DNA of 64,000 bases from positions 124,001-188,000 of the forward strand of contig DASZHS010000005.1 of the NCBI GenBank assembly GCA_035937595.1, in the 5' to 3' direction. The position numbers were made by a program, and so were the translations under genes. The DNA comes from Palsa-459 sp035937595. Its GTDB lineage: Bacteria; Actinomycetota; Acidimicrobiia; Acidimicrobiales; RAAP-2. The notes beneath the pieces were generated by a model, which had not been told where the DNA came from, did not search any database, and saw nothing but the letters and a program-made list of their open reading frames with translations. Each line of letters begins with the position of its first letter. Position 1 is the first letter of the stretch. Below are positions 1 to 8,652 of the stretch, one piece after another.

Positions 1-1
1 C

Positions 2-448
2 GTCGTCGGGGGCAGCGAGCAGCGTGCCGACGCGTCGAGGACCGCGAGCGGCTTCCTGCGGATGCAGCAGGACTTCCACTCGCCGACCTCGAAGGTCTAC
101 CTCCTGCCCCTCACCGTGGCGTCGCCCGCCGGCGACTACCCCTACACGCCACCCAACTGCGTGCTGGGGAACCTGAACGCCGTCTACCGGTGCGCCGTGC
201 CTCGGACCTCGGGTGCGTTCGAGACGGTCCTCGATCAGGGCATCGAGATCGCCGTCGCCCACAGGACGGTCGCCACCATCGCCGTCGACCGACTGCTGTG
301 CACGGCGAAGGCGTGCCCAGCGGTCTCCGGGCACTACCTGCTCTACACCGACGGGGACCACGTGAGCCGCAAGTGGATGTGGCACATCGCGCCCGCGCTC
401 AAGCAGCTCCTCCGTCCGATCCTCGCCCGGGCGGGGGTGAAGACGTAA
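2..448 (+). CDS. SGNH-domain acyltransferase, C-terminal end (partial)
   Basis: Only the last 148 codons are present; the open frame runs in from before the window. The C-terminus contains DGDHVS near residue 130 of the visible part, matching the DxxH block that supplies the catalytic Asp and His of SGNH hydrolase domains in OafA/YrhL-type O-acyltransferases. The family moves acyl groups onto cell-surface sugars, with the SGNH domain outside the membrane. The membrane acyltransferase part, if present, lies upstream. A stand-alone SGNH esterase cannot be excluded. A second SGNH protein lies at 4728-5660. Confidence 0.7.
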   Translation, partial: VVGGSEQRADASRTASGFLRMQQDFHSPTSKVYLLPLTVASPAGDYPYTPPNCVLGNLNAVYRCAVPRTSGAFETVLDQGIEIAVAHRTVATIAVDRLLCTAKACPAVSGHYLLYTDGDHVSRKWMWHIAPALKQLLRPILARAGVKT

Positions 449-541
449 GGACGCTGCACCCGGGCGGTGTTCGTCGGCGTCGGTCGGCGCCCGGCCTCGT
501 CGTGGCGGTGGCGGGGCCCAGCCGTCGACAAGCGCACCCTG

Positions 542-1162
542 ATGACGACGAGCAAGGTTGCTTCTAGCCTCAGCGGCGAGATGAACGGCGTCGACCTCGC
601 TGCCCCGATCCGGACGAGTCGCCTGCTGCTGCGGGCGCTCGGTGAGCCAGACGTGGCGGCCCTCGTCGCGTACCGATCGCAGCCCGAGGTCTGCCGCTGG
701 GTCCCCTTCGAACCGATGGACGCCGACGCGGTGCGAGACCGGCTCGAGGGTCCGTGGGCGCAGCTCGCGCTGGAGCGGGAGGGTGATGCGGTCGTGCTGG
801 GGGTCGAGGTCGAGGCGACCGGCGAGCTCGTCGGTGACGTCATGTTGCGGTGGGTGAGCGTCGAGCACCGCACCGGCGAGATCGGCTACGTGCTCCACCC
901 CAAGCACGCCGGGCAGGGCTACGCGACAGAGGCAGCCCACGGGCTGCTGCACACGGCCTTTGACGAGCTCGTCCTGCAGCGCGTGATCGCGAGGGTCGTG
1001 GCGGCCAACCTGGCCTCCGCACGGGTCGCGGTGCGCCTCGGCATGCGACAGGAGGCCCACCTCGTCGAGAGCGAGTGGTTCAAGGGTGCCTGGATCGACG
1101 AGCTCGTCTTCGCGCTCCTGGAGCGTGAGTGGCGCGCGCAGCACGAATCGGGATGTCCGTGA
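542..1162 (+). CDS. GNAT family N-acetyltransferase (RimJ/RimL type)
   Basis: The 206-residue product has the whole GNAT fold of the RimJ/RimL group. It starts IRTSRLLLRALGEPD and carries the acetyl-CoA loop HPKHAGQGYATEA in its middle, followed by NLASARVAVRLGMRQEA. Such enzymes acetylate amino groups of proteins or small molecules; the substrate is not evident. The start at 542 was chosen because upstream codons do not look like protein. A second ATG at 581 is equally close to the domain edge, and neither has a clear ribosome binding site. It stands alone, with about 120 bases before the next gene. Confidence 0.85.
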   Translation: MTTSKVASSLSGEMNGVDLAAPIRTSRLLLRALGEPDVAALVAYRSQPEVCRWVPFEPMDADAVRDRLEGPWAQLALEREGDAVVLGVEVEATGELVGDVMLRWVSVEHRTGEIGYVLHPKHAGQGYATEAAHGLLHTAFDELVLQRVIARVVAANLASARVAVRLGMRQEAHLVESEWFKGAWIDELVFALLEREWRAQHESGCP

Positions 1163-1283
1163 CCACGGTGCGCCGGCGCCAGCGGCCGTCGGAGGATCGC
1201 GCCCAGCGACCCCTGATGGTGTTGGGCGTGCACGCGCGAGCGACTTGCACGAGGCTGTCCTTCGTGCGCGAGGGAGGGAGACC

Positions 1284-2228
1284 ATGACGTCCGCTTCGGA
1301 CTGGCCGACGATGCCGCCGTACGACGCGTGGCGCGCGACCTGCGACACGCTGCACGCGCACACCCAGCTGCTCGGGAAGCTCGCCGCGACGCTGGCGCCC
1401 CCCGAGCCGCAGCTGCAGCACGCGGCGCTCCGCCTGACCGCGCGCGGCTGGGAGACCGCCCCGTTGCCCGCCCCGGACGGCGCCGGTGTCCTGGTGGTCG
1501 CGCTCGATCTGCACGCACACCAGGCCGTCGTCGAGCACAGCGACGGCCGGGTGCTCCGCGTCGCGTTGACGCCCCATCGGTCCGTCGGCGAGGTCACCCG
1601 CGACGTGCTCGAGGGCATCGGGCGGCTCGTCGGGCCGGTGCGCCTCAACCTCGCGCCGCAAGAGGTGCCCTGGACCGCGCCGCTCGACGAGGACGTCGAG
1701 CACGCGACCTACGAGGAGGCCCAGGTCGCCACCTACCTCGCCGCCGCGACGCGGGCGGCGGTGGTGCTGGCGAGGCTCCGGGCCCCGTACCGCGGCCGCT
1801 CCAGCCCGGTCAACGCTTGGTGGGGAACGTTCGATCTCGCGGTGAGCCTCTTCTCGGGAAGGAGCGCGGAACCGCCGGCCACCGGGTTCATCGAGCGGAA
1901 CGGAGGGGGCGCGCAGCTCATCGAGATCGGGTGGTGGCCCGGCGACGCGCGGCACGCCCGCGCGGCCTTCTACGGGTTCGCCGCTCCCGCCCCGGACACC
2001 TTCGCCGGCAAGGCGCTCGCCCCCGCGCCAGGAGGATGGGACAGCGAGCTCGGCGAGTACCTTCTCGACTGGGACGACGTGCTCGCGCACCCCGACCCGG
2101 CAGCGGCCGCGGCCGCGTTCGGCCGTGCGGTCATCGACCACGCCTGCGCCGTGTGCGAGTGGGACCCGAAGCTGGCGGCGAGCGCCCGGGGCGCCGTGCC
2201 CCCGATGACGGAACGGAGACCGACATGA
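1284..2228 (+). CDS. DUF5996 family protein
   Basis: A 314-residue soluble protein without signal peptide or membrane segment. The sequence pattern (YDAWRATCDTLHAHTQLLGK near the start, PVNAWWGTFDLAVSLFSG in the middle, GEYLLDWDDVL near the end) is that of the DUF5996 family, whose biochemical role is unknown to me. The ATG at 1284 follows a purine-rich GAGGGAGGGAG at a good distance. Its stop overlaps the ATG of the next gene by four bases, so the two are probably translated together. Confidence 0.8.
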   Translation: MTSASDWPTMPPYDAWRATCDTLHAHTQLLGKLAATLAPPEPQLQHAALRLTARGWETAPLPAPDGAGVLVVALDLHAHQAVVEHSDGRVLRVALTPHRSVGEVTRDVLEGIGRLVGPVRLNLAPQEVPWTAPLDEDVEHATYEEAQVATYLAAATRAAVVLARLRAPYRGRSSPVNAWWGTFDLAVSLFSGRSAEPPATGFIERNGGGAQLIEIGWWPGDARHARAAFYGFAAPAPDTFAGKALAPAPGGWDSELGEYLLDWDDVLAHPDPAAAAAAFGRAVIDHACAVCEWDPKLAASARGAVPPMTERRPT

Positions 2229-2521
2229 CGGAGACCTGCACCCACCTCGGCAGCCTCGGTGACGTGACCCCCTCCAGCGAGGGATGCGAAGACTGCCTGC
2301 GAATCGGCGCCAGCTGGGTGCACCTGCGGATGTGCATGCACTGCGGGCACGTGGGGTGTTGCGACAGCTCGCCGAACCGCCACGCGACGGCCCACTGGCG
2401 TGCGAACCACGACCATCCCGTGGTCCGGTCCTACGAGCCGGGAGAGGATTGGTGGTGGTGCTACGCCGACGAGCTGTTTTTCGAGGTCGACGGCGCTCCG
2501 CCGGCGCCGTCGCACCCCTGA
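2225..2521 (+). CDS. UBP-type zinc finger protein
   Basis: A 98-residue protein that is essentially one ZnF-UBP domain. Metal ligands are visible as C5 and H7, C21 and C24, C37 and C40, C45, then H53, H57 and H62, in the order expected for the fold. In eukaryotes the domain binds ubiquitin C-termini; bacterial stand-alone copies have no established role. The gene overlaps DUF5996 by ATGA, so it is the second gene of a pair. A small regulatory or carrier role is possible but not shown. Confidence 0.85.
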   Translation: MTETCTHLGSLGDVTPSSEGCEDCLRIGASWVHLRMCMHCGHVGCCDSSPNRHATAHWRANHDHPVVRSYEPGEDWWWCYADELFFEVDGAPPAPSHP

Positions 2522-2540
2522 GCGGTCTGGCGGCAACTCG

Positions 2541-4724
2541 TTAGCTGAGCGTCATGACGACGCGGCGGTTCTTCGCCCTCCCCGCCGGCGTGGCGTTCGA
2601 GGCCACGGGATCAGCGCTGCCCAGCTGGGAGATCATGACGGCGATCCCCGAGATGCGCAGGACGCCGAACTGGTGCCGCAGGCACGCGACCACCGCGAGC
2701 GCTCGGCGCCGGCTCACGAGGAGGCTCGCCGCCGGACTCGCTCGGTTGTCGCTGTAGCCGACGACGGAGACCACCGTCCCGCCGTAGGGGACGATCCGCT
2801 TGGCGAACGCGACGATCTCGGCGCGCAGCGCGCCCGTGAGCAGCGCGGAGTTCGGTGCGAAGGGGCCGACGGTCGTCCGCGTCGCCACCGCCGTCGGCAC
2901 CAGCAGCCCGCGCGTGCTCGCGGACTGCGGTGACGAGCCGAGCTCGTTCTCTGCTGACACCGTGAACGAGTAGCTCGCGTTGCCCGACAGCGGCCACAGC
3001 CGGCACGTCGTCGCGCCCGTGGTGGTGCACGTGGCGCCACCGGGGCTGGCCGTCGCGGTGTAGCCGGTGATCGGGCTGCCGCCGTCGCTCGCCGAGGCGG
3101 TCCAGCGGATCGTCGCCTGCCCGTGCCCGGCGACCGCGACGACGTTCGTCGGCGCCGCCGGGGCGACCGGGATGGAGGTGAGCGCGATCGACCACGCGTC
3201 GAGCAGCACACCGGGAACGTTCTTCAACGTCACGTACAGACCGACCGCCACGCAGGTGGTCGCCGTCGTGCAGTCCACCTGGGACAACGTGCTGTAGGGC
3301 TGGGCTCGGCTGGCGTCGTTGGGGAGCTGCACGTAGCCCGCCGTCCACGTCCCCCCGAGCTGCGCGTCGACCAGGGCGCGAGGGTGGAGGTCGCCGAGGT
3401 TGGTCACGTACGAGCCGACGGCGACGCAGCCGGCACCCGGCGCGCACGACACGGAGTTGAGCGCGACGTCCGGCTGCAGGGCGCGGCCGTCGCTCGGCGT
3501 TGGCGCGGACACGGGCGACCAGGCACCGCCGACGTCGTCTTCGATCAGCCCCTCGGGGAACTCGCTGGTGTTGTCGTACTGCCCCACCGCGACGCAGGTG
3601 CCGACCGCGGTGCACGTCACGGACACGAGCGCGTTCGTGTTCGGGGCGGCGGAGGCGCCCGCGGGGAGCGGCGCGGCTACCGCTCCCCAGGTGCCGGCGG
3701 TCTCGACGTCGAGCAGCGCTCGGTTGTTGCCCTTCGTGTCGACGTACGAGCCCACCGCGACGCACTCCCCGGTCGAGGGGCACGACACGGCGGAGAGCAG
3801 GTCGCCGGTCGCCGGGCCCGCCGTGGCGTTCGATGGCAGGGGCACGATCTGTGACGACCACACACCGGACGTCTCGACGTCGAGCAGCGCGAGCTGGCAG
3901 GCATGGTTGGTGCACGTGCTGCCCGGCACCGTGGCCACGTAGTCACCGACGGCCACGCAGTCGGTGTTCGAGGTGCACGTGACGCCGTCGAGGGCGTTGT
4001 TGGCGTTCGCCCCGTTCGCACCCGTGGGCAGCGGGGCCGGCACGGCGCTCCAGACACCCGCTGACTCGACCACGAGGAGCGCCTGCTCGTTCCCTCCGGT
4101 CTCCGCGTAGCTCCCGACCGCGACGCAGCTCCCCGACGAGGCGCACGAGACCGCGCCGAGCGTGTTGTTCGACGAGGTGCTCGCGTTCGCCGGCAGCGGC
4201 GTCCTGACGGCGCTCCAGACGCCGCCGGTCTCGACGTCGATCAGCGCCTGCTGGCCGGTCGTGCCGCCCCCGGTCGTGTTGGTGTAGCTGCCGACCGCGA
4301 CGCAGGAGCCGGGTGCGGCGCAGGCGACGGCGAGGAGGTCGGCGCCGGGGTGGGCCGCGCTCGCGCCCGGCGGCAGCGGTGCGGTCACCGACGACCAGCT
4401 CCCGGCGACCTGCTGGTAGATGAGCGCCAACGGGCCCGCCGCCGCACCGACCTGTCCCACCGCGGTGCAGGTGCTCGCCGTCGGACAGCTGATCGCGGTG
4501 AAGCTGCTGCCCGTTGCGCCGCCGCCGCTCGCACCGGAGGTGCGGACGAGGCGATGGCGCGACGGGGCGGCGCCGGCGCTCGGCAGCGCCACCGTGCCGG
4601 CGAGAAGCGTCGAGAGTGCCAGCGCCGCGGCGATCGACGTCGCGCGTCGCGTCCGGAAGGGCGCGCCCGCACGTCGGCGAACGTCGGCGCGGCGAGACGT
4701 GCGGCCGGCGAGGTGGAGCGCCAC
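2541..4724 (-). CDS. secreted repeat protein with fibronectin III and OmpA-like domains
   Basis: The 727-residue product begins with an arginine-rich stretch and a hydrophobic signal segment (about residues 30-53, ending PSAGAAPS). Residues about 70-510 hold eight copies of a roughly 55-residue unit, each with a core like AVSCASSGSCVAVGSY followed by a tryptophan-containing strand and PLP; two cysteines per copy suggest a disulfide in each. A fibronectin type III domain follows (about 517-605), then an OmpA-C-like domain (about 612-727) with GYSDNRASP and NRRVVMTLS, which normally grips peptidoglycan. The start is GTG, three bases after the stop of the SGNH gene. I infer an exported, wall-anchored protein of unknown ligand. 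Confidence 0.75.
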   Translation of the reverse strand: MALHLAGRTSRRADVRRRAGAPFRTRRATSIAAALALSTLLAGTVALPSAGAAPSRHRLVRTSGASGGGATGSSFTAISCPTASTCTAVGQVGAAAGPLALIYQQVAGSWSSVTAPLPPGASAAHPGADLLAVACAAPGSCVAVGSYTNTTGGGTTGQQALIDVETGGVWSAVRTPLPANASTSSNNTLGAVSCASSGSCVAVGSYAETGGNEQALLVVESAGVWSAVPAPLPTGANGANANNALDGVTCTSNTDCVAVGDYVATVPGSTCTNHACQLALLDVETSGVWSSQIVPLPSNATAGPATGDLLSAVSCPSTGECVAVGSYVDTKGNNRALLDVETAGTWGAVAAPLPAGASAAPNTNALVSVTCTAVGTCVAVGQYDNTSEFPEGLIEDDVGGAWSPVSAPTPSDGRALQPDVALNSVSCAPGAGCVAVGSYVTNLGDLHPRALVDAQLGGTWTAGYVQLPNDASRAQPYSTLSQVDCTTATTCVAVGLYVTLKNVPGVLLDAWSIALTSIPVAPAAPTNVVAVAGHGQATIRWTASASDGGSPITGYTATASPGGATCTTTGATTCRLWPLSGNASYSFTVSAENELGSSPQSASTRGLLVPTAVATRTTVGPFAPNSALLTGALRAEIVAFAKRIVPYGGTVVSVVGYSDNRASPAASLLVSRRRALAVVACLRHQFGVLRISGIAVMISQLGSADPVASNATPAGRAKNRRVVMTLS

Positions 4725-4727
4725 GGA

Positions 4728-5660
4728 CTATCGCGGCAGCAACGGTCGCAGAGCGGTGGCCCACACCCCGGAGAGGAAGGCCGCGTACGTGGCGGAGACG
4801 TGCTGGTTGTTGTAGTAGGAGATCATGTTGCCGATGACGGGCGAGCAGACGCTCGTGCACAGCCACCGCTGCGGGTTGACGTAGGGGACCCGCGCCGCCT
4901 TCGCGGCCGCGAGGTCGTCGGAGAAGTGATTGGTGACCTTCGGATTCGGGTTGGTCACCGAGCACAGCTGGACGTGGGAGGGATTGGCAGCGAGGCAGTC
5001 GGGGAGCACGGCGTTGAACGGGATGATGTCGCCGACGACCGCGACCCTCGTGGTCCTGGTCCTGACCGCGGTGATGGTCGCCTCCAAGCCGGCCCTCCAG
5101 GTCGGCGCGGAGATCGGCTTGTTCCCCGCCCCGGTGATGTCGGTGTTCCGACTCGCGAGCAGGACGAGGCTGGGGTTGAGCTTGTGGATCAGCCCCTCCT
5201 CGGCGGTCCGGTAGCTGTTGCACGACCTGCTGATCGAGTTGGCGACGGGATCCCAGACGGACACGTCCGTCGCCGGGCACGAGGCCTTCCACAGCAGGAC
5301 AAGGCGGAACCGGTACTTGACCGCGATGGGGACGAAGGAGGTCAACCACATGAGCGCGTGCGAGTCGCCGAAGAGCACCACGGTGTGCGTGCCGTGGAGG
5401 TCGCCGAAGACGCACTGCGTCCGGCTCGTGCACCCGGGCTCGGTCACCGGGTAGTACGCCACGGCGTCGTCGTTGCCGGCCTGGGGCAGGCTGGGCACGA
5501 GGTTGTTCGGCAGCACCTCGATCCGGTTGGCGGTCGCGACGAGCTTGGCCACCTGTGCTGCCGTGCCGGGTCCCGGCAGGGGTGCCGCCGACGCGGAGAG
5601 GGCGAACGCGACCACGAGCGAGCCCGCGCCGGCGGTGAGGCGTGCGAGATGTCTCAGCAT
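4728..5660 (-). CDS. exported SGNH hydrolase-like protein
   Basis: A 310-residue protein with an N-terminal hydrophobic signal (LVVAFALSASAAPLPG). Block I of the SGNH fold is clear: VVLFGDSHALMW, with the nucleophile at Ser100. The C-terminal block reads YYNNQHVSATYAAFL, where the family normally has DxxH; here the Asp position is Asn while the His is kept. The start was placed at ATG 5660 because the upstream extension is arginine-rich and unlike protein. It probably forms an operon with the repeat protein three bases downstream. Likely role: outer-surface acyl ester chemistry on glycans, possibly weakened by the Asp change. Confidence 0.75.
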   Translation of the reverse strand: MLRHLARLTAGAGSLVVAFALSASAAPLPGPGTAAQVAKLVATANRIEVLPNNLVPSLPQAGNDDAVAYYPVTEPGCTSRTQCVFGDLHGTHTVVLFGDSHALMWLTSFVPIAVKYRFRLVLLWKASCPATDVSVWDPVANSISRSCNSYRTAEEGLIHKLNPSLVLLASRNTDITGAGNKPISAPTWRAGLEATITAVRTRTTRVAVVGDIIPFNAVLPDCLAANPSHVQLCSVTNPNPKVTNHFSDDLAAAKAARVPYVNPQRWLCTSVCSPVIGNMISYYNNQHVSATYAAFLSGVWATALRPLLPR

Positions 5661-5872
5661 TTGGCGTCCATCACCGCGACCTACTCTGCCACCTGACGCG
5701 CCGAAGCGAGCGGCTCCTCGTCGCGGGGGCGCAACGATACTCGGCGCGCTGCGCACCGTGGCGTCGGGGATCGAAGAAGCGATCGCCCACGCGTGGGGGC
5801 GTGACGGGTGGTACGACGCATCGAGCGGTGCTGGCGTGGCGCACGGGGACGTGCGCCGGCGGTGCGCACCGG

Positions 5873-5878
5873 TACCAT
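5873..5878 (+). promoter_or_regulatory. putative -10 box of a leaderless promoter
   Basis: TACCAT lies exactly six bases before the GTG start of the VOC gene, and no ribosome binding site is present. This is the spacing expected if transcription begins at the start codon. No good -35 box is visible. Confidence 0.4.
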
Positions 5879-5884
5879 GCCGCC

Positions 5885-6271
5885 GTGTTCAAGTCCGCCC
5901 TGGTCAACCTCTACACGCGCGACATCGAGGCCGGAATCCACTTCTACGGTGTGCTGCTCGGCTTCGAGGAGACCTTCCGGACGCCGACCGACGGGGTCCC
6001 CGAGCACGTCGAGCTGCAGCTGCACGGGTTCACCCTCGGCCTCGGCACCGTGGAGGCAGCCAGGCGGGTGCACGGCGTGACGCCGAGCCCCGGGAGCCCG
6101 TCGATGGTCCTCGTCGTCTGGACGGACGACCTCGACGCGGCCTACGCCGACCTCGTCGGCGCCGGAGCGCCGGTCGTCCAGCCGCCCCACGACACCGGCA
6201 GCGGCAATCGCAACGCCCTGCTGCGCGATCCCGACGGCAACCTCCTCGAGCTCGTCTGCAAGGTCGGCTGA
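5885..6271 (+). CDS. VOC (glyoxalase/bleomycin resistance) family protein
   Basis: A 128-residue protein that fills one VOC module pair: VNLYTRDIEAGIHFYGVLLGF at the start, VELQLHGFTLGLG at the first metal position, and LLRDPDGNLLELVCKVG at the end, where the Glu of LLEL is the usual second-half metal ligand. Members act as glyoxalases, dioxygenases or resistance proteins; the substrate is not predictable. GTG at 5885 gives the typical family start, and the longer upstream frame is compositionally unlike protein. The gene stands alone between opposite-strand genes. Confidence 0.8.
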   Translation: MFKSALVNLYTRDIEAGIHFYGVLLGFEETFRTPTDGVPEHVELQLHGFTLGLGTVEAARRVHGVTPSPGSPSMVLVVWTDDLDAAYADLVGAGAPVVQPPHDTGSGNRNALLRDPDGNLLELVCKVG

Positions 6272-6284
6272 GCCCCGGTCGGGG

Positions 6285-7292
6285 TCACCAGCCCCGCAGG
6301 TCCACCGGCCAACGCTCGAGCACCTCGTCCCCGCGGACGAGGTGGAGCACCTCGTGGTACGCGACGGTGGGGTCGCAGTGCGCGGGGATCACCTGGACCC
6401 GGTCACCGACTTCGGGGAGCTCGCCCGCTGCGGTCGGCGTGAGCACGGTGTGCTCATCGGAGCAGAACCACACGGTGCCGGCGTCCGCCGCCGGGTTCCC
6501 GTGGTCCATGCCGAGCGCCTTGAGGCCGCAGTCGACGACCGCCCACCCGCCGCTGCGGTTGACGGAGATCACGGTCGCGAGGACCGTGAGGGCCTGTGCG
6601 AAGGGGAGCCCGAGCTCGCCGTACGCGGTGTCCATGAGCACGTACGACCCCGCCTGGATCTCGGTCGCGACCGTGTTGAGGTCGTAGCTGCCGGTCCCGC
6701 CGGCGGAGATGACGTCGCCGCCGACCTCGTCGTGCGCCGCCGACAGCAGTGCGGCCGACGCCTGCACGGCCGCGGCTCGCTGCGAGCGGTCCGCGAGCCC
6801 GACGGCGTGCCCCTCGTACCCCATCACCCCACGGACGTCGAGGCCGGCGCGTCGTGCGAGGTCGGCGAGGTGCCCGGCCTCCTCCGGCGCGACGCCGCAG
6901 CGCGGGAGGCCGACGTTGACGTCGATCAGCACCTCGCGCACGCCGCCGTCGCGTGCCGCGGCCACCGTCTGCGGGGAGTCCACGGCGAGGGTGACACGGT
7001 GCCCGGCACCCACGAGCGCGCCCAGGCGCCGGGCGTCGAGGACCTCGTTGGCGACGAGGAGGTCGCTCCCGAGGCCGGCCGAGGCCATGCCCTCGGCCTC
7101 CCGGATGGTGGCGCAGGTGAAGGCCGTGTGGCCCATCGATGCCTGCCGGCGGGCGAGCGACGTGCACTTGTGGGCCTTGACGTGTGGTCGCAGGCGCAGC
7201 CCGGGCAGCGCGGCGCTCATCGTGGACAGGTTCGACTGGGCGACGTCGGCATCGAGGACGAGCGCCGGCGTGGTGAGCGAGTCGAGCCGCAC
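6285..7292 (-). CDS. PLP enzyme of the D-threonine aldolase / D-serine dehydratase group
   Basis: The 335-residue product has an alanine-racemase-like barrel. The PLP lysine is expected at K39 in RPHVKAHK, and the C-terminal domain carries PAHCDPTV, whose His and Cys bind the metal in D-threonine aldolase and eukaryotic-type D-serine dehydratase. The likely reaction is cleavage or deamination of a D-3-hydroxyamino acid. GTG 7292 was chosen because the domain starts immediately (LDSLTTPALVLD) and earlier codons read as low-complexity Arg/Ser. It follows a 74-residue gene by 13 bases and is probably cotranscribed with it. Confidence 0.8.
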   Translation of the reverse strand: MRLDSLTTPALVLDADVAQSNLSTMSAALPGLRLRPHVKAHKCTSLARRQASMGHTAFTCATIREAEGMASAGLGSDLLVANEVLDARRLGALVGAGHRVTLAVDSPQTVAAARDGGVREVLIDVNVGLPRCGVAPEEAGHLADLARRAGLDVRGVMGYEGHAVGLADRSQRAAAVQASAALLSAAHDEVGGDVISAGGTGSYDLNTVATEIQAGSYVLMDTAYGELGLPFAQALTVLATVISVNRSGGWAVVDCGLKALGMDHGNPAADAGTVWFCSDEHTVLTPTAAGELPEVGDRVQVIPAHCDPTVAYHEVLHLVRGDEVLERWPVDLRGW

Positions 7293-7305
7293 CGCGGACC
7301 CGCTC

Positions 7306-7530
7306 TCAGCCGTGCGCCGTGAGGTGCGCTTGGCCGAGGGGCGACACCCGCACGAAGAGGCCGTGTCCCGGCTCGAAGTGGGTCTCGACGAACCCGCGGT
7401 CGACCGCCTCCTCCCAGACCTGGAGCCGTGGGCACGACGTCCGCCAGACCTCGAGCGCCTCCCCGTAGGGCCGCGGCTGTGGACCGATCCACTCGAGCAG
7501 ATCGACCACCAGGCGATCAACGGTCTCCAC
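7306..7530 (-). CDS. small conserved protein of unknown function
   Basis: A 74-residue protein with the pattern PRPYGEALEVWRTSCPRLQVWEEAVDRGFV, which I recall as a widespread small bacterial family without a known function. It has no signal or membrane segment and ends GQAHLTAHG. The GTG at 7530 follows GGAAGGG at five bases, which decides the start over the much longer open frame. It is the first gene of a pair with the D-amino-acid PLP enzyme, so a link to amino-acid turnover is possible by context only. Confidence 0.65.
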   Translation of the reverse strand: METVDRLVVDLLEWIGPQPRPYGEALEVWRTSCPRLQVWEEAVDRGFVETHFEPGHGLFVRVSPLGQAHLTAHG

Positions 7531-7628
7531 GCGATCCCTTCCGACGTCTCGTCGCCCCGACGGGTGCCCTGCACCGACCACGCCTACCAGTGGCCGACCA
7601 CGTCGGGCCGCAGCTTCCGGCGGGCTCG

Positions 7629-7841
7629 TCAGTCCCCGATCTGGAACCCCGGCGGGTCCTCGTCGTGGTGGTGCTCCAGCGGCATGGAGCGCGACCGCCG
7701 CCCCCATCCGAAGCGTGCGACCTCGACGTGATCCGTGGGCGCGAAGTTCGGGTTCGACTGGATGGACTTGGCGCGCCACTGCGCGAGCCCGGCGCCCACC
7801 GCCATCACGACGAGCACGCCGAGCAAGATCAAGATGATCAT
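7629..7841 (-). CDS. small single-pass membrane protein
   Basis: A 70-residue protein starting MIILILLGVLVVMAVGAGLAQWRAK, one N-terminal membrane helix, followed by a polar tail with a His cluster (LEHHHDEDP). The ATG at 7841 is preceded by GGGAGG, which favours it over the upstream in-frame ATG at 7898. I do not recognise the family. The tail could bind metal, but this is only suggested by composition. Confidence 0.5.
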   Translation of the reverse strand: MIILILLGVLVVMAVGAGLAQWRAKSIQSNPNFAPTDHVEVARFGWGRRSRSMPLEHHHDEDPPGFQIGD

Positions 7842-7938
7842 CGTGACCTCCCCGGCGAAGCCTACGACCCCGAGCGCCGGTGCGCCCCAGTTCGCCAATG
7901 CAGTCGGCCGGGCGCGGAGGTCGGCTGCGGCTGGTGTG

Positions 7939-8490
7939 TCAGCCGCGAGCGTCCGGTGGTCGCAACCCGACGGCGTCGGCTTCCCAGAAGGCGTGCGGGT
8001 ACACGAGCGTCCCCGTCATCCACGGCTCCCATGCGGCCAACCGCAGCGCCTGGAACGCCGCGTCGGGCGTCCGCAGGGAGGGCTTGCGGAACCCCTGGTC
8101 GCCGCCCGGGGTGAAGCCGAACCGGCCGTAGTAGAGGGGTGAGCCCTCGAGGAAGACGACCGACACTCCAGCCTCGCGCATCTCGGTGAGGCCAGCCTCG
8201 ACGAGCTGCGTCCCGACGCCGGTGCGCTGGTGCGACGGGGCGACGGCGAGCGGGCTGAGCACCTGGACGGTCACGAGCTCGCGGGGCGCATCCAGCAGGG
8301 CGGGCGTGAACATCACGTGTCCGACGATCTCGCCGTCGACCTCGGCCACGAGCGAGCATCCCTGCGACTCGATGAGGAGCTTTCGGAGCGCCTCGACGAG
8401 CCGTGCAACGACGCCACCGTCGTCAAACGCCGCCGACACGATCGCGGCGACGGTCGGCGCGTCCTCGTCCTGCTCGCCTCGGATCAGCAC
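7939..8490 (-). CDS. GNAT family N-acetyltransferase (YhbS type)
   Basis: The 183-residue product has the COG3153/YhbS pattern: IRGEQDEDAPTVAAIVSAAF, then LSPLAVAPSHQRTGVGTQLV, which is the acetyl-CoA loop, and VVFLEGSPLYYGRFGFTPG. The substrate is unknown in this group. The start is GTG 8490. It lies about 100 bases upstream of the small membrane protein on the same strand and about 160 bases from the divergent diiron gene. Confidence 0.85.
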   Translation of the reverse strand: MLIRGEQDEDAPTVAAIVSAAFDDGGVVARLVEALRKLLIESQGCSLVAEVDGEIVGHVMFTPALLDAPRELVTVQVLSPLAVAPSHQRTGVGTQLVEAGLTEMREAGVSVVFLEGSPLYYGRFGFTPGGDQGFRKPSLRTPDAAFQALRLAAWEPWMTGTLVYPHAFWEADAVGLRPPDARG

Positions 8491-8652
8491 GTGCGGACGC
8501 TACCGGTCGCGTCGGCGTGCGACTCGTGGTGACCGCCCGAGCCGGACGCGGTCCGTGCGGTACGCCACGGCGGGGAGCGGGATCCGACGGTGTGCGAGGC
8601 TTGCGTCGAGGCGTCGGCCCGTCGGCCGACGGAGCACGATGATCGAGGACGG

